Source: Aeoliella mucimassa
GTDB lineage: Bacteria > Planctomycetota > Planctomycetia > Pirellulales > Lacipirellulaceae
Length of the DNA stretch: 64,000 nucleotides
Assembly: GCF_007748035.1 (NCBI RefSeq)
Contig: NZ_CP036278.1
Span: 6,324,001 to 6,388,000 of the forward strand
Reading direction: 5' to 3'
Shown: positions 7,879 through 18,100 of the stretch, piece by piece
Position numbering within the stretch: position 1 is the first letter of the stretch
Layout: every line of letters starts with the position of its first letter
Position numbers and translations under genes: made by a program
The notes under the pieces: model-generated
The model's database searches: none
Told to the model about the DNA's origin: nothing
The model's input: only the letters and a program-made list of their open reading frames with translations

Positions 7879-9639
7879 ATGCTTGATTTATTTCGCTCGC
7901 AGCCGAAGAACCTGAAGAATGAATTGCTCTCGGGCCTGACGGTCGCCATTGCCCTGATGCCCGAAGCCATTGCGTTTGCGTTTGTCGCGGGTGTGTCGCC
8001 GATCATTGGTTTGTACTCCGCGTTTTTTATCGGACTCATCTGCGCAGTGCTGGGTGGTCGCCCGGGGATGATCTCGGGCGCGACCGGAGCGATGGCCGTG
8101 GTGGTGGTCGGACTCGTCGCGATCCATGGCATCGAGTACTTGTTTCCCACGGTCATTCTCTGCGGTCTGCTGCAACTGCTAGTCGGCGTCGCTCGACTCG
8201 GCGTATTGATTCGCATGGTGCCACACTCGGTGATGCTCGGCTTCGTCAACGGCCTGGCCATCGTCATTTGCATGGCCCAGTTCGGTAGCTTCAAAACCGT
8301 GAGCAACGTCGGCAACCTCGAGTACATGCAAGGCCCGGCCCTGTGGATCATGCTCGGTCTGGTGCTGCTTACCATGATCATCATCTGGGTGCTGCCGAAA
8401 CTCACCAAGGCGGTGCCGGCGTCGCTGGCGGCCATCCTGCTGGTGTCGGCCATTGGTATCAGCGCCAACCAGATGCTTCCCGACCACATGGCGGCCGAGA
8501 ACCAAAAGCACGTGGTGATGACCGTTGGCGACATGCTGGCGACCAATGCCAAGGTATCGGCAGCCAACGCGGTACTCGCTGACGAGCAGCCAGCGGCGGC
8601 CGACTCGCACGGAGCCGCTGCCATCGATGCCGAATCGCTCAGCACCGAGCAAACCGCCGCGATCACCGCGGCGATCGAGCACATCGACCCCAGCACCACC
8701 AGCATTCGCGCAGGGCTGCCGACACTGTTTTTCCAAACGTTCAGCCTGCCGCCGATGACACTCGAAACGCTTCGCATCATTTTTCCCTTCGCGGTCGTCC
8801 TGGCGGCAGTCGGTTTGATCGAGTCGCTGATGACGCTGACCGTGATCGACGAAATGACCGAAACCCAAGGCAACAGCAACCGCGAATGCCTGGGCCAAGG
8901 CATCGCGAACATCGTGTGCGGGCTGTTCGGCGGCATGGGGGGTTGTGCGATGGTCGGGCAGTCGCTCATTAATGTTGAGTCGGGCGGGCGAGGGCGAACC
9001 TCCGGGGCGTTTGCCGCTTGCTGTTTGTTGACGTTTGTCCTGTTCTTCTCGCAGTGGATTGAGATGATTCCCATGGCCGCGCTCGTCGGCGTGATGTTCA
9101 TGGTCGTGATCGGCACCTTCGAGTGGGCGTCGCTCAAGTTGTATCGCAAGGTACCGCTCACCGACTTCCTGGTGATGGTGATCGTGACGCTCTACACCGC
9201 GATTGTGCACGACCTGGCGTCGGCCGTGATCATCGGCGTGATCGTCTCGTCGCTGGCGTTTGCCTTTAAGCACGCGAAGAACGTGGATGCCGATGTGCAG
9301 TTCAACGAGTTCGGTGCCAAGATCTATCAGCTGCATGGGCCGCTGTTTTTCGCCTCGGTCGCGCAGTTCAAAGAGCTGTTCGACCCGCGCAACGACCCCG
9401 AAACAGTCGTCATCGACTTCTACTACACCCGTGTGTACGACCACTCGGGCATGGAGGCGATTCACGCGATCGCCGCACGGTACGAGCAGCTCGGCAAGAC
9501 CGTGCACCTTACGCACCTGAGCCCTGCGTGCCGGGAGATGCTGGCCAAGGCGAAGGACCTGGTGCACGTGTCGCTGTCGGACGAACCGCAGTTCCACGTT
9601 TCCACCGAGCGACTCCAAGGGCAAGCCGTCGAGGGTTAG
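7879..9639 (+). CDS. SulP family anion transporter with STAS domain
   Basis: This 586-residue protein is read from the ATG at 7879; an in-frame TTG at 7840 would add 13 residues. The N-terminal signature is [20 protein letters not shown] with [17 protein letters not shown] and [10 protein letters not shown], typical of SLC26/SulP carriers of sulfate, bicarbonate or other anions. About a dozen hydrophobic segments follow. Residues 194-288 include a long acidic, Ala-rich stretch ([20 protein letters not shown]) between membrane helices that looks like an extra loop. A STAS domain occupies about 478-575 ([15 protein letters not shown]). The substrate cannot be told from sequence; bicarbonate is possible given other carbon genes in the window, but this is inference. 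Confidence 0.88.
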   Translation: MLDLFRSQPKNLKNELLSGLTVAIALMPEAIAFAFVAGVSPIIGLYSAFFIGLICAVLGGRPGMISGATGAMAVVVVGLVAIHGIEYLFPTVILCGLLQLLVGVARLGVLIRMVPHSVMLGFVNGLAIVICMAQFGSFKTVSNVGNLEYMQGPALWIMLGLVLLTMIIIWVLPKLTKAVPASLAAILLVSAIGISANQMLPDHMAAENQKHVVMTVGDMLATNAKVSAANAVLADEQPAAADSHGAAAIDAESLSTEQTAAITAAIEHIDPSTTSIRAGLPTLFFQTFSLPPMTLETLRIIFPFAVVLAAVGLIESLMTLTVIDEMTETQGNSNRECLGQGIANIVCGLFGGMGGCAMVGQSLINVESGGRGRTSGAFAACCLLTFVLFFSQWIEMIPMAALVGVMFMVVIGTFEWASLKLYRKVPLTDFLVMVIVTLYTAIVHDLASAVIIGVIVSSLAFAFKHAKNVDADVQFNEFGAKIYQLHGPLFFASVAQFKELFDPRNDPETVVIDFYYTRVYDHSGMEAIHAIAARYEQLGKTVHLTHLSPACREMLAKAKDLVHVSLSDEPQFHVSTERLQGQAVEG

Positions 9640-9698
9640 GGCAACTTGCTCTCGCGTGGCGACTAATTGGCTCGGCATGTCGCTACGGCGATTGGTTT

Positions 9699-9737
9699 AT
9701 TAGAACGTGCTGGGTGGCCATTTCCCAATGGAAAATG
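9699..9737. repeat. Short relative of the module-2 tail between convergent genes
   Basis: ATTAGAACGTGC then GGTGGCCATTTCCCAATGGA matches the end of the module-2 repeats (2480-2517 and 14664-14700). In addition ATTTCC and GGAAAAT form a small hairpin here. It lies between the convergent ends of the SulP and DUF1501 genes, where it could help termination in both directions. Confidence 0.55.
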
Positions 9738-9750
9738 CCAACTTTCAGTA

Positions 9751-11169
9751 TTACGCCAGCAGGTCGTGGACCACGTTGCCATGCACGTCGGTCAGGCGGA
9801 AGTCGCGTCCTGCGTAGCGATACGTCAGTCGCGTGTGGTCGAAGCCCAGGCAGTGGAGCATCGTTGCGTGCAGGTCGTGCACGTGCAACGGGTTTTGCTC
9901 GGCGCGGAAGCCAAACTCGTCGGTCGAGCCGTAGACCTGCCCGCCTTGGATGCCGCCGCCAGCCATCCACACGGTGAACCCGTGATGGTTGTGATCGCGG
10001 CCGTTCATCTTGCCTTGGTTCGAGCCTTCCTTCGGTAGCTCGACCACCGGAGTGCGGCCAAACTCGCCGCCCCAGAGAATGAGTGTTTCGTCGAGCAGCC
10101 CGCGCTGCTTGAGATCGGTGAGCAGCGCGCCGATCGCCTGGTCGCTCTCCTTGGCCAGTCGGGCGTGCCCCACCGCGATGTCGTCGTGGTGATCCCATGG
10201 CTGACCGTCGCCGTGCCAGACCTGCACGAACCGCACTCCGCGTTCCACGAGGCGCCGGGCGACGAGCATCTGCCGCGCCTGCAGCCCGTCGCCGTACATG
10301 TCGAGAATGTGCTGCGGCTCGCGCGACACGTCGAACGCATCGGTCGCTTCGATTTGCATACGATACGCCAACTCGAACGATTGCATCTGCTGCTCGAGCT
10401 GAGGATCGTTGCCGCGTTGGTGGGCGTGCTGATCGTTCAGCGCGCTGAGCAAATCGAGTTGGCTCCGCTGGTCGCGGCGGGCGACGCGATTGTTCTTGAT
10501 GTTGTCGATCAACTGCTCGACCTGCTGATGCCGAGTGTTGACGTAGGTCGCCTGATACACGCCCGGCAGGAACCCCGATTGCCAGTTTTGCGATTCCTGA
10601 ATCGGAAAGCCCGGGCACAGCGAGACAAACGCCGGCAGGTTCTTGTTCATGCTTCCCAGGCCATAGGTGACCCACGAACCGACACTCGGGCGGATGAGTC
10701 GCCCGTCGCCACAGTTCATGAGCAGCAGCGACGGCTCGTGGTTCGGCACGTCGGCATGCATCGACCGCACGACGCAGATGTCGTCGATGCACTTGGCCAC
10801 GTGCGGAAACAGCTCGCTCACTTCAATGCCGCTTTCGCCATGTTTCTGGAACTTGAAAGGGGAGGGGAGCGCTCCGCCGGTCGGCCGCTCGGTCCCAAGG
10901 TTCGAATACGGCAGCGGCTTACCCGCGTAGCGATCGAGAATCGGCTTGGGATCGAACGTATCGACGTGCGACGGACCACCGTTCATGAACAAGTGGATGA
11001 CGTGCTTCGCCTTGCCCGGGAAGTGCGGCGCCCGGGCGGCGAACGGGTCGGTACTGCCTTGGGCGGTGCCAGCCAGCAGGCTGCTGGCCATGATCCCTCC
11101 CATGCCCATGCCGGCTCTGGCAAAGAACTCGCGCCGCGAAACGGTAGGGCTTGTCGGTTGGTGAGGCAT
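9751..11169 (-). CDS. DUF1501 protein, Tat-exported
   Basis: This is a 472-residue protein from the ATG at 11169; a GTG at 11178 would add three residues. A twin-arginine signal is clear (SRREFFARAGMGMGGIMASS). Downstream blocks are the DUF1501 hallmarks: HVIHLFMNGGPSHVDTFDPK, SWVTYGLGSMNKNLPAFVSL, GQPWDHHDDI, LILWGGEFGRTP and GRDHNHHGFTVW. DUF1501 belongs to the alkaline-phosphatase/sulfatase-like superfamily; its reaction is not established. It lies 55 bp downstream of the DUF1549 gene on the same strand, the usual planctomycete pairing, so the two exported proteins are probably co-transcribed and may act together outside the cytoplasmic membrane. Confidence 0.92.
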   Translation of the reverse strand: MPHQPTSPTVSRREFFARAGMGMGGIMASSLLAGTAQGSTDPFAARAPHFPGKAKHVIHLFMNGGPSHVDTFDPKPILDRYAGKPLPYSNLGTERPTGGALPSPFKFQKHGESGIEVSELFPHVAKCIDDICVVRSMHADVPNHEPSLLLMNCGDGRLIRPSVGSWVTYGLGSMNKNLPAFVSLCPGFPIQESQNWQSGFLPGVYQATYVNTRHQQVEQLIDNIKNNRVARRDQRSQLDLLSALNDQHAHQRGNDPQLEQQMQSFELAYRMQIEATDAFDVSREPQHILDMYGDGLQARQMLVARRLVERGVRFVQVWHGDGQPWDHHDDIAVGHARLAKESDQAIGALLTDLKQRGLLDETLILWGGEFGRTPVVELPKEGSNQGKMNGRDHNHHGFTVWMAGGGIQGGQVYGSTDEFGFRAEQNPLHVHDLHATMLHCLGFDHTRLTYRYAGRDFRLTDVHGNVVHDLLA

Positions 11170-11224
11170 AGAAGTCACACTTTTATTGAAGGCAGCGAAA
11201 GTTTTAAAAGCCGCAAACGGTCGA

Positions 11225-13810
11225 TCAATCCACGTACAAAAACTCGTTCGACATCAACAGCACCTGAGCTAACTGCGACCACAGGTCGAGCGGCTCCGCG
11301 GCCGGACCATGGAAACCTTGCTCGGTGTTCCAGGTCTGGCGGTCGCCGGGGGTTTCGAGGGTCACGGTCGCTCGCCATTGATAGCTGTCGAACGCATCGT
11401 TCTCGCGGCAAGCCACGACGAAGTCGACGTGCTCGCCAGGCATCACCTGCTCGAGCCGCACCGGGGTGTTCTGCGTTCCGTGCGCGACGCTCCAACGACC
11501 AACGATGCCTTGACGCGATGAGACGATCAGCCCATCCACCCCATCGCCTTGCTGTTCGGGCCGGTGCAGTTGACCTTCGATCACCAGCGTTCCCTCCCGT
11601 GGAGCAGTCCAGCGACGGATGGAACTCGTCTCGGGACTTTGCCCAGGATGCCCGCCGGTCGGGCTGATCGACAGGTAGCCAAAGCTCTGCGGCGCGGGAA
11701 ACGCCTGCTGCGCCTGCCAGCGATTCTCCTGGAAGTGCGGCAGCGGCTCGAACTGCACGTAGCCCGCGTCGATGCGACCGAACCCATAACTCCACTCATC
11801 GGGGGGCAAGGTCTCGGGCATCTGGCGGGCGATGAACTGCTGGGCGAGTTCCAGCTCGCCGGATGTTGGTTTGCGAGCCAGGATGCGCTCGTACAACTGC
11901 TCGATGCGATCCGCTTCCGACGGAGCATCCGCGGTCGCAGCACTCAACAGCATCGCGACGCGTTCGGCCAGCTGACCATTCATCAGGAACAACGCCTGCT
12001 GCGGCACCAGCGTGTGAGCCCGCTCGGGAGAGTGGGCGTCGGGGCTGGCGAAGTCGAACGTGCGGAATAGGTTGGGTAAATTCTGGCGGTCGATGTGAGC
12101 GTAGAGCGTACGCCGCGAACCACCGTTGCCAGCAGCAATCTCTTCCGACTCGCCACCGACGCGAGTATCGAGCTGACCGGCGACCTCGAGCAACCGATCG
12201 CGAAGCGACTCGAAGTCGAGCCGGCGACGATTCGCCCGGCCCCACAAGGCGTTCTCCGCATCGGCAGCCAGCAACTCGTCGCTCGCAAGGCTGGTTTGCT
12301 GGTAAGTGCTCGAGCCGACGATCTGCCGCACCAGTTGTTTGAGCGACCAACCGTTCTGCTGGAAGTCGACCGCCAGCAGGTCGAGCAGTTCCCGCTGCAC
12401 GGGAGCGTCGCACCGCAGCCCGAAATCGCTCGGGGTGCCGACCAGTTGCTCGCCGAGCAGGTGGCCCCACACGCGATTCACGAACACTCGCGAGGTGAGT
12501 GGATTCTGCGGATGCACAATCGCCTCGGCGAGCTCGAGTCGCCCGCTGCCCGCTTCTACGTCGGCCGCGAAACTGGTGAAGAACGTGGGGAAGCCCCGCT
12601 CGACAATCGGCCCTCGATTGTGCGTAGCACCGCGGATAAACACCCCAACATTCTCAGGAGTCTCTTTATCGACGAGTCGCAGTGGGTATTTGTCGTCTTG
12701 TTCCTCGCGCGAGCTTTGCAGGATTCCATACAACGCGTAGTAGTCTTCGTCGCTCACCGGATCGTACTTGTGATCGTGACACCGAGCGCAGGCGACCGAC
12801 AAGCCCATCATGCCGCGGAATACCACGTCGATGCGGTCGGCCACGATGTCGGGCTGGCTGTTCACGAACCGCCGGCCGAGGGTCACGTACCCCTCGGCGG
12901 CCAGGTGCCGCTTGTCTTCGGGCGTCTCAATCATGCGATCCGCTGCGAGTTGATACATCATGAACCGGTCGATCGGCATGTCGCTGTTTAGCGATTCGAT
13001 GACCCAGTCGCGATACTTGTACGCATTCGGAAAGGTACGATCCTCGGTAAACACGTAGCCTTTCGTATCGGCGAATCGCGCCAGGTCGAGCCAATGCCGC
13101 GCCCACCGCTCGCCAAACGCGGGCGAGTCGAGCAAGCGATCGACCAACTTCTCGTAGGCTTGTGGATCGTCGTCGGCGACGAACTGCTCAATCTCTTCCT
13201 GCGTCGGCGCCAGACCGACCAGGTCGAAGTACAAGCGTTCGATCAAGGTTCGCTTGCCCGCCTGCGGAGAGGGTTTGAGCCCCGCCGCACCCAGCTTGGC
13301 GACGATCAGTCGATCGATGTCGGTGCGACTCCAGCCGGTTGGGTCCTTGACCGGAGTCGGCCGCGTGGGTGGCTGGAACGCCCAGTGCGTTGCTGCCCGA
13401 CTGGCGATCGTATCCACCTGGGCGGCTGCTCCGTCGCGTGGGTCGGGCGCGCCGAGGGCGATCCATTGCCGGAACGCGGCAATCACCTCGTCCGAGAGTT
13501 TCTCGTCGGGCGGCATCTGCAGCGATTCGTCGTGATACTCCAGCGCCTGCAGCAAGCGACTCGCCTCGGGGTTGCCGGGCACGAGGATCGCCCCGCCGCG
13601 GCCACCCTGCAGCACACTCGCCCGATTGTCGAGCGCCAGCTCTCCTTCGGTCGCTCCGTCGGCCTGCGAATGGCAACTGTAGCACCGCTCGACCAGCACC
13701 GGCCGTATGTGTTGTTCGAAAAAGTCGACGCCTTCGTCCGCCAGTGCTGGACGTGCCAGCAGCGGAACAAAAGCCATCGCCGCAGCCGCAAGCTTCGGTA
13801 GACGATTCAT
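11225..13810 (-). CDS. DUF1549/DUF1553 protein with N-terminal cytochrome-like domain
   Basis: This 861-residue exported protein has a signal peptide (LAAAAMAFVPLLARPALA). A planctomycete cytochrome C domain follows with one haem-type motif CYSCH and MPPDEKLSDEVIAAFRQWIA. DUF1549 comes next (WSRTDIDRLIVAKLGAAGLK, FGERWARHWLDLARFADTKG, CARCHDHKYDP, which supplies a second CxxCH). DUF1553 follows (PQNPLTSRVFVNRVWGHLLG, GTPSDFGLRCDAPVQRELLD). The final 150 residues form an extra beta-rich part. The segment between DUF1549 and DUF1553 is short compared with relatives that carry a carbohydrate-binding insert. It is transcribed upstream of the DUF1501 gene. Biochemical role unknown; the two CxxCH motifs suggest covalent haem. 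Confidence 0.92.
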   Translation of the reverse strand: MNRLPKLAAAAMAFVPLLARPALADEGVDFFEQHIRPVLVERCYSCHSQADGATEGELALDNRASVLQGGRGGAILVPGNPEASRLLQALEYHDESLQMPPDEKLSDEVIAAFRQWIALGAPDPRDGAAAQVDTIASRAATHWAFQPPTRPTPVKDPTGWSRTDIDRLIVAKLGAAGLKPSPQAGKRTLIERLYFDLVGLAPTQEEIEQFVADDDPQAYEKLVDRLLDSPAFGERWARHWLDLARFADTKGYVFTEDRTFPNAYKYRDWVIESLNSDMPIDRFMMYQLAADRMIETPEDKRHLAAEGYVTLGRRFVNSQPDIVADRIDVVFRGMMGLSVACARCHDHKYDPVSDEDYYALYGILQSSREEQDDKYPLRLVDKETPENVGVFIRGATHNRGPIVERGFPTFFTSFAADVEAGSGRLELAEAIVHPQNPLTSRVFVNRVWGHLLGEQLVGTPSDFGLRCDAPVQRELLDLLAVDFQQNGWSLKQLVRQIVGSSTYQQTSLASDELLAADAENALWGRANRRRLDFESLRDRLLEVAGQLDTRVGGESEEIAAGNGGSRRTLYAHIDRQNLPNLFRTFDFASPDAHSPERAHTLVPQQALFLMNGQLAERVAMLLSAATADAPSEADRIEQLYERILARKPTSGELELAQQFIARQMPETLPPDEWSYGFGRIDAGYVQFEPLPHFQENRWQAQQAFPAPQSFGYLSISPTGGHPGQSPETSSIRRWTAPREGTLVIEGQLHRPEQQGDGVDGLIVSSRQGIVGRWSVAHGTQNTPVRLEQVMPGEHVDFVVACRENDAFDSYQWRATVTLETPGDRQTWNTEQGFHGPAAEPLDLWSQLAQVLLMSNEFLYVD

Positions 13811-14142
13811 CGCACTTTATGTTTGGCAGGAGGGAAGCCAGGAAGGGGAGGGCAGGGGCCCATGGCGAACTCAACGAGCACGTTTCGCCAATTGGTTTTG
13901 AGGAGGCATTACTACGAATCCCCAGAACCCCAGGCTGCTGCGCGTGAACACCTTCGCGCAACTCACCCAAGCGGCCGCCATGGTCGCAACATCTTAACGA
14001 TTGGTGAACGGGAATGCAAAATTCGCCAGGCAGATCTTCAAGCGGGTTACCCCTGGCAAACTAGGCAATTTTCGATCGATAGGCCCCCCTTCCTAGTATC
14101 TTACTCCCCCACTTTGGGTGGAACGGTGGCTGGATAGCAGGG

Positions 14143-14365
14143 AATAGATTCCCAATTTACCCACCGATGGGAAAATTGAATCTGCACCCACTCTACAAAA
14201 CCAGTGGTTTTCGCGCCCGAATAGATTCCCATTTCCCAAAACGCATCGAGTGGGAATCTATTTTCTCGGTGGGAATCAATCGCAAGTTGTTTGTTAGCAA
14301 TGAGTTGCATCTACACCTCCGCGGAAAGTGCCCAAAATAGATTCCCATGGGTGGGAAAGTATTTT
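14143..14365. repeat. 223-bp structured intergenic repeat, copy B
   Basis: This copy is gap-free against 2013-2235. The four inverted repeats are kept: SL1 at 14146-14183 (loop changed ACGA to CCGA), the palindrome at 14197-14211, SL2 at 14220-14262 and SL3 at 14334-14365 (loop rewritten from CCCA to TGGG-type bases). None of the 24 differences between copies lies in a stem arm. Confidence 0.9.
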
Positions 14366-14499
14366 GGGGAGGATTCAGGATTCGGGGATCAGGGCTCAGG
14401 GAAGTTCGGATTGGGGAATGGGGAATGTCATCTTGAGGGAGCTTCCAGCGACTGAAAGATCTAGCCTACCGCTTGCAGCCTAAAGCCTAGAGCCAATAA

Positions 14500-14700
14500 A
14501 GCTTCCAGCGACGCAGCCCCACCACCGCATTGCCATCCGCGCAGCGGCGAACGCCCACGCCGGCAACCATTCGCCTGCGCGTCGCTAGAAGTCGGACGTA
14601 AAAACCAGCGTTACATCTCCATCACCTCCAATCACTAAAAGCCGACAGCCTTTAACACCTGTCCATTGGAACACTTCAGGTGGCCAATTCCTAGCGAAAA
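14500..14700. repeat. Second intergenic repeat module, copy B
   Basis: The first 32 bases match 2295-2326 exactly and the end (14657-14700) matches 2474-2517 with few changes. It is about 22 bases shorter than copy A. It follows the 223-bp element with a longer spacer than copy A (134 against 59 bases). Confidence 0.8.
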
Positions 14701-14940
14701 CCGCTCAGAATCTCTCCTCAACATCGGTGCAACTAATATAAGTCGACCGAGAACAAACAAGAGTCCGCGGTCTTCAATTCACTAGAGAGTCATATCTCTA
14801 AGTGCTCCGTAGAAAACACCATCTTTGGCGCCCACGATTCTGCACGCGTAAGATAGCCCCCCCCACCAGCGGTACACTCTAGTTCTTTTTCACTGCGCAT
14901 CACCTCGGCAAACCACAACACAGAACGCCGTCTTAACCAC

Positions 14941-15180
14941 AACTTCATACTAGACGTTTTCATCCAATTTCGGACTACCACACTCTTCCCACAAATCCAG
15001 TAGTTTAGCACCACTCCCAACACTCACCACAAACCACTCGCAGTCTCACACCCCACCCAATCCATTCAATTAGCAGCCGTCCCGTGAATTTCCTGCACTC
15101 GCTCTATTGCACTACCCTCACACCCGTACCTACTATAGATCTAGCGCTTTATTACTACCCTAATTTTACGCTAGAACAGA
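14941..15180 (+). other. G-depleted leader region upstream of the dockerin gene
   Basis: By hand count this 240-base stretch has 24 G and 87 C on the + strand, unlike the surrounding GC-rich, balanced sequence. It ends 9 bases before the GTG start at 15190. If transcribed it would be a nearly unstructured, pyrimidine- and A-rich 5' leader. No open frame is credible here. Confidence 0.6.
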
Positions 15181-15189
15181 GAGCATCAG

Positions 15190-18100
15190 GTGGGGACCCC
15201 AAATCGGCAACGAAAGCTGCACTTCCAGCAGCTTGAGGCTAAGTGTCTACTCAGCAATTCGTCCATTTTCGATGGCTGGCACTCCGCCGTCTTCGACGAC
15301 GGCTATTCCGGTGATCTCACGTTTGAGTTTTCCCGGGACGTGGCAACGGTGACCCCGGACTCCACTTTGGTCGAGGCGAATGAGCCTCGCTATGGGGACG
15401 ACCGCCTGGTGGTAGGATCAGAGGGCTACACGGTCGTGCTCTCGAATCTCGGCAGTGCTCAGCTTACTGGATCGGGATGGGACCACGATGGAACAACCCC
15501 TTTGGCGGTACTCATCGATCATACCTCGAAACAGATTTACTTTGTAAAAGGCGATGACTTTCAGGTCGTGAGTAGGACGAGTTTCGGGTCGGATATTCTG
15601 AAAGGAAGCGTCTCCGGTTATTCGTACGAGCCACTAGTCTGCATCGTCCACGAAGGTCTCGTTGTGTTTTGCGCAACCCGGTTTCGCGAAGAAGCGGGCA
15701 GTTACATCGAAGAAGGCATTTCATTTATCTACACCCAAGACTATGGGCAAACCTACCATCGGGTGGCTCAAGTAGGTGGCGGATACGATGTACCGGCCAT
15801 TGAAGGAGGGGTGACGGATGGCCTCGACCGAGTGAATGACTGGTCGTTTTCCAATGCTTTTCCCGAAAAGTCGGCCGACGATCAACTAGGTGCTTGGTTC
15901 CCCTGGGCCGACTATCTGTACAAAGAAGGCAATCCACACGGGGGACAAATCGGGTTGTTTCGCGCCCGACGCGAAGCGGTCGGCGAACTATGGGTAGTCG
16001 AACCGAATGTTACCGTATACGAACGCTGGGAAGTGGCAGACTCTGGCGGGTTCCATGCCCACAGCGCTGGCATGTTCACCGATGGCATGGTTTCGTTCTG
16101 GGGCGATGTGGACTACCGAAACAACATGACGCGTCATGTGGCGGAAGATCTCGAAAACTATACGACAACCACCTGGACCACCGATACCGAGTTCCACGGG
16201 GGGTGGAGCGCCAGCGACGACAAAGAATACGTGGCTGGCAATCAGGGGGCTTCTACCGCGCCAGGACCGGTTTACGGAGAGGTGCTGGTCGCTGGAGACG
16301 TGCAGCCCGAGATCGTCATGAGCATTAACGCTCCCACCCAAGAGGGCGAGAATGTTACTATCGAAGGCCTGCTGGCGTCTTACCCCGGGCGAAAATCAGG
16401 CAATCAGTTCACAGGGCGCGAAGCAATCTGGATCCATTATCTCCCCGGACGGGGCTACGTGGTCCGGGAAACAGAGCGAGGTGGATTACTGGAAGGGGGT
16501 GGTGCCACCTATTACTCTTCCGATGGAGTGAATTGGACTACTCTGCTGAACTACAACCTTGCCAAGTCGTTCCTGTACGGCGACTACGTGATCCAAGGTG
16601 CTGTGGGAGAAGTCGTGGCCATGAGGCTCGAGTCGCGGGCCGAAGTGTTTTCGCCGTTGCTCATCAATCCAGGGGGCACCAACCTGATGGATTCGACCTG
16701 GGAAGCCTTGTCGCAGCCCAGCAGTGGCAACACGGTGCGGCAGGTGAACTACGTGGATGGATTGTACGTATATGCCGACAATGGTCAGGCACTGTCTCCC
16801 CAACCCGACACGCTGCCGCCGGTCATGTCGTCGTCGCCGATGTATGAGATCACGGTTACGAACACTTCGGTACGCTCCTCGCTCGGACGATTCGATATCG
16901 CGGGATTGGTCAGCGACAATGATGAGAACCATTGGTTTACGAGTTGGGTTTATCCGCTCGACAACAGCGGCGTCCTGCAGTCGGCTTATTTCCCAAGTAA
17001 CTCGGGTTCCGAACGTGGCGTTCGGTGGGTAGCCAACGACGATTGGTATCCCGCCTACACGTGGGGCGTGCCCAACTCGTCGTCCACAGGCGAGAGTGAA
17101 CAAACCATGCAGTTCATGGCAGCCGGCGCGTCGCGTTGGCTCGTTGCGGGCGAAGGCCTGGTCGAAGACATCTCGCCGACCTACCCGCTGGCTCCCGAGT
17201 CGACTGGTTCGGACGAGATTGCCACCGTCACCGGATTCACTACAAGCGACGCTTGGACCATCGGCATGGTGTTTGGGCTGCCGCAAGTTGCTTCGTTCTC
17301 GCTATACACCGAGTCGGCAGTGGCTGGTACGTATCGCCCCATCGCAACTCTGTACCAGGACGAGTTCAACTACATCGAGGTGAACTTTGTACGCTACTCG
17401 AAGTCGGAGTGCGTACTGACTCTCGATGTTTACTCTGATGGCACACTGGCCGGCAGCGTGGAGTTCGACCCCATCTACATGGACCTACTCGATCACGCTC
17501 AACTGGCGATCGCGTCGAGCGACTCAGGCGTAGAGGCCACGCTGTTTCTGCCCCGCTATACGTACGGGGTACAAAGTGCGAGCAACGCGAGCCTTCCTCA
17601 TATCAATCCCAATCAGGTAATGCTGAGTCGCAATGCCACTGGCGATGTGGTTTCGCCCTTGGAGTGGTTCTCGGTAAAAGTAGAACCCGACGACGCCCTC
17701 TCGCAGGAAATGCGTGAGCTGTTTGTGGTGGACGATGCCATCTACTCGGTCACACCTTGGCTCGCTGGTGACTTCAACCTGGATGGGGTCGTCAACCTGG
17801 GCGACTACACCTCGTGGCGCGACACGTTTGGCATGACGGTCACTCCTTGCTCCATGTCGGATTGCAACCTGAACGGAGTCATCGATTCCGGCGACTACGC
17901 GATCTGGAAGACAAATTATGGCAAACTGGAAACGGCAAGATTCTTGACTTCCCTCTCCAGCAGCGAATCGACGGACACCGATCCCGAAGCCTCGGCAGCG
18001 GTTGCCGCCGTGGTGGGGGGAACGACGGTGGCCGACACGTCTGCGGAAGATACTTCAGTGGCCGACACATCCGTTGCCGCCACGTCCATTGCTGACACAA

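Larger units (their letters stand above)
13811..15189. other. 1.38-kb gap with repeats and a strongly G-poor stretch
   Basis: The gap lies between two divergent genes. It contains copy B of the 223-bp element (14143-14365), GGATTC- and GGGGAATG-like simple tandem stretches (14370-14430), copy B of the second module (14500-14700) with an extra GAGCTTCCAGCGAC at about 14440, and a G-depleted stretch up to the start of the dockerin gene. Open frames crossing it on either strand are short and follow the repeats or the base skew; I do not support any as a gene. Confidence 0.7.

Noticed and set aside
7719-9678. Two long minus-strand frames (480 and 499 codons) opposite the SulP gene
   Set aside because: Both are antisense to a transporter with unambiguous SulP and STAS motifs.
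10165-11667. 500-codon + strand frame opposite the DUF1501/DUF1549 genes
   Set aside because: It covers parts of two well-supported opposite-strand genes and has shadow composition.
14790-15023. 77-codon minus-strand frame in the G-poor stretch
   Set aside because: Explained by the base skew, which removes stop codons on that strand; no other support.
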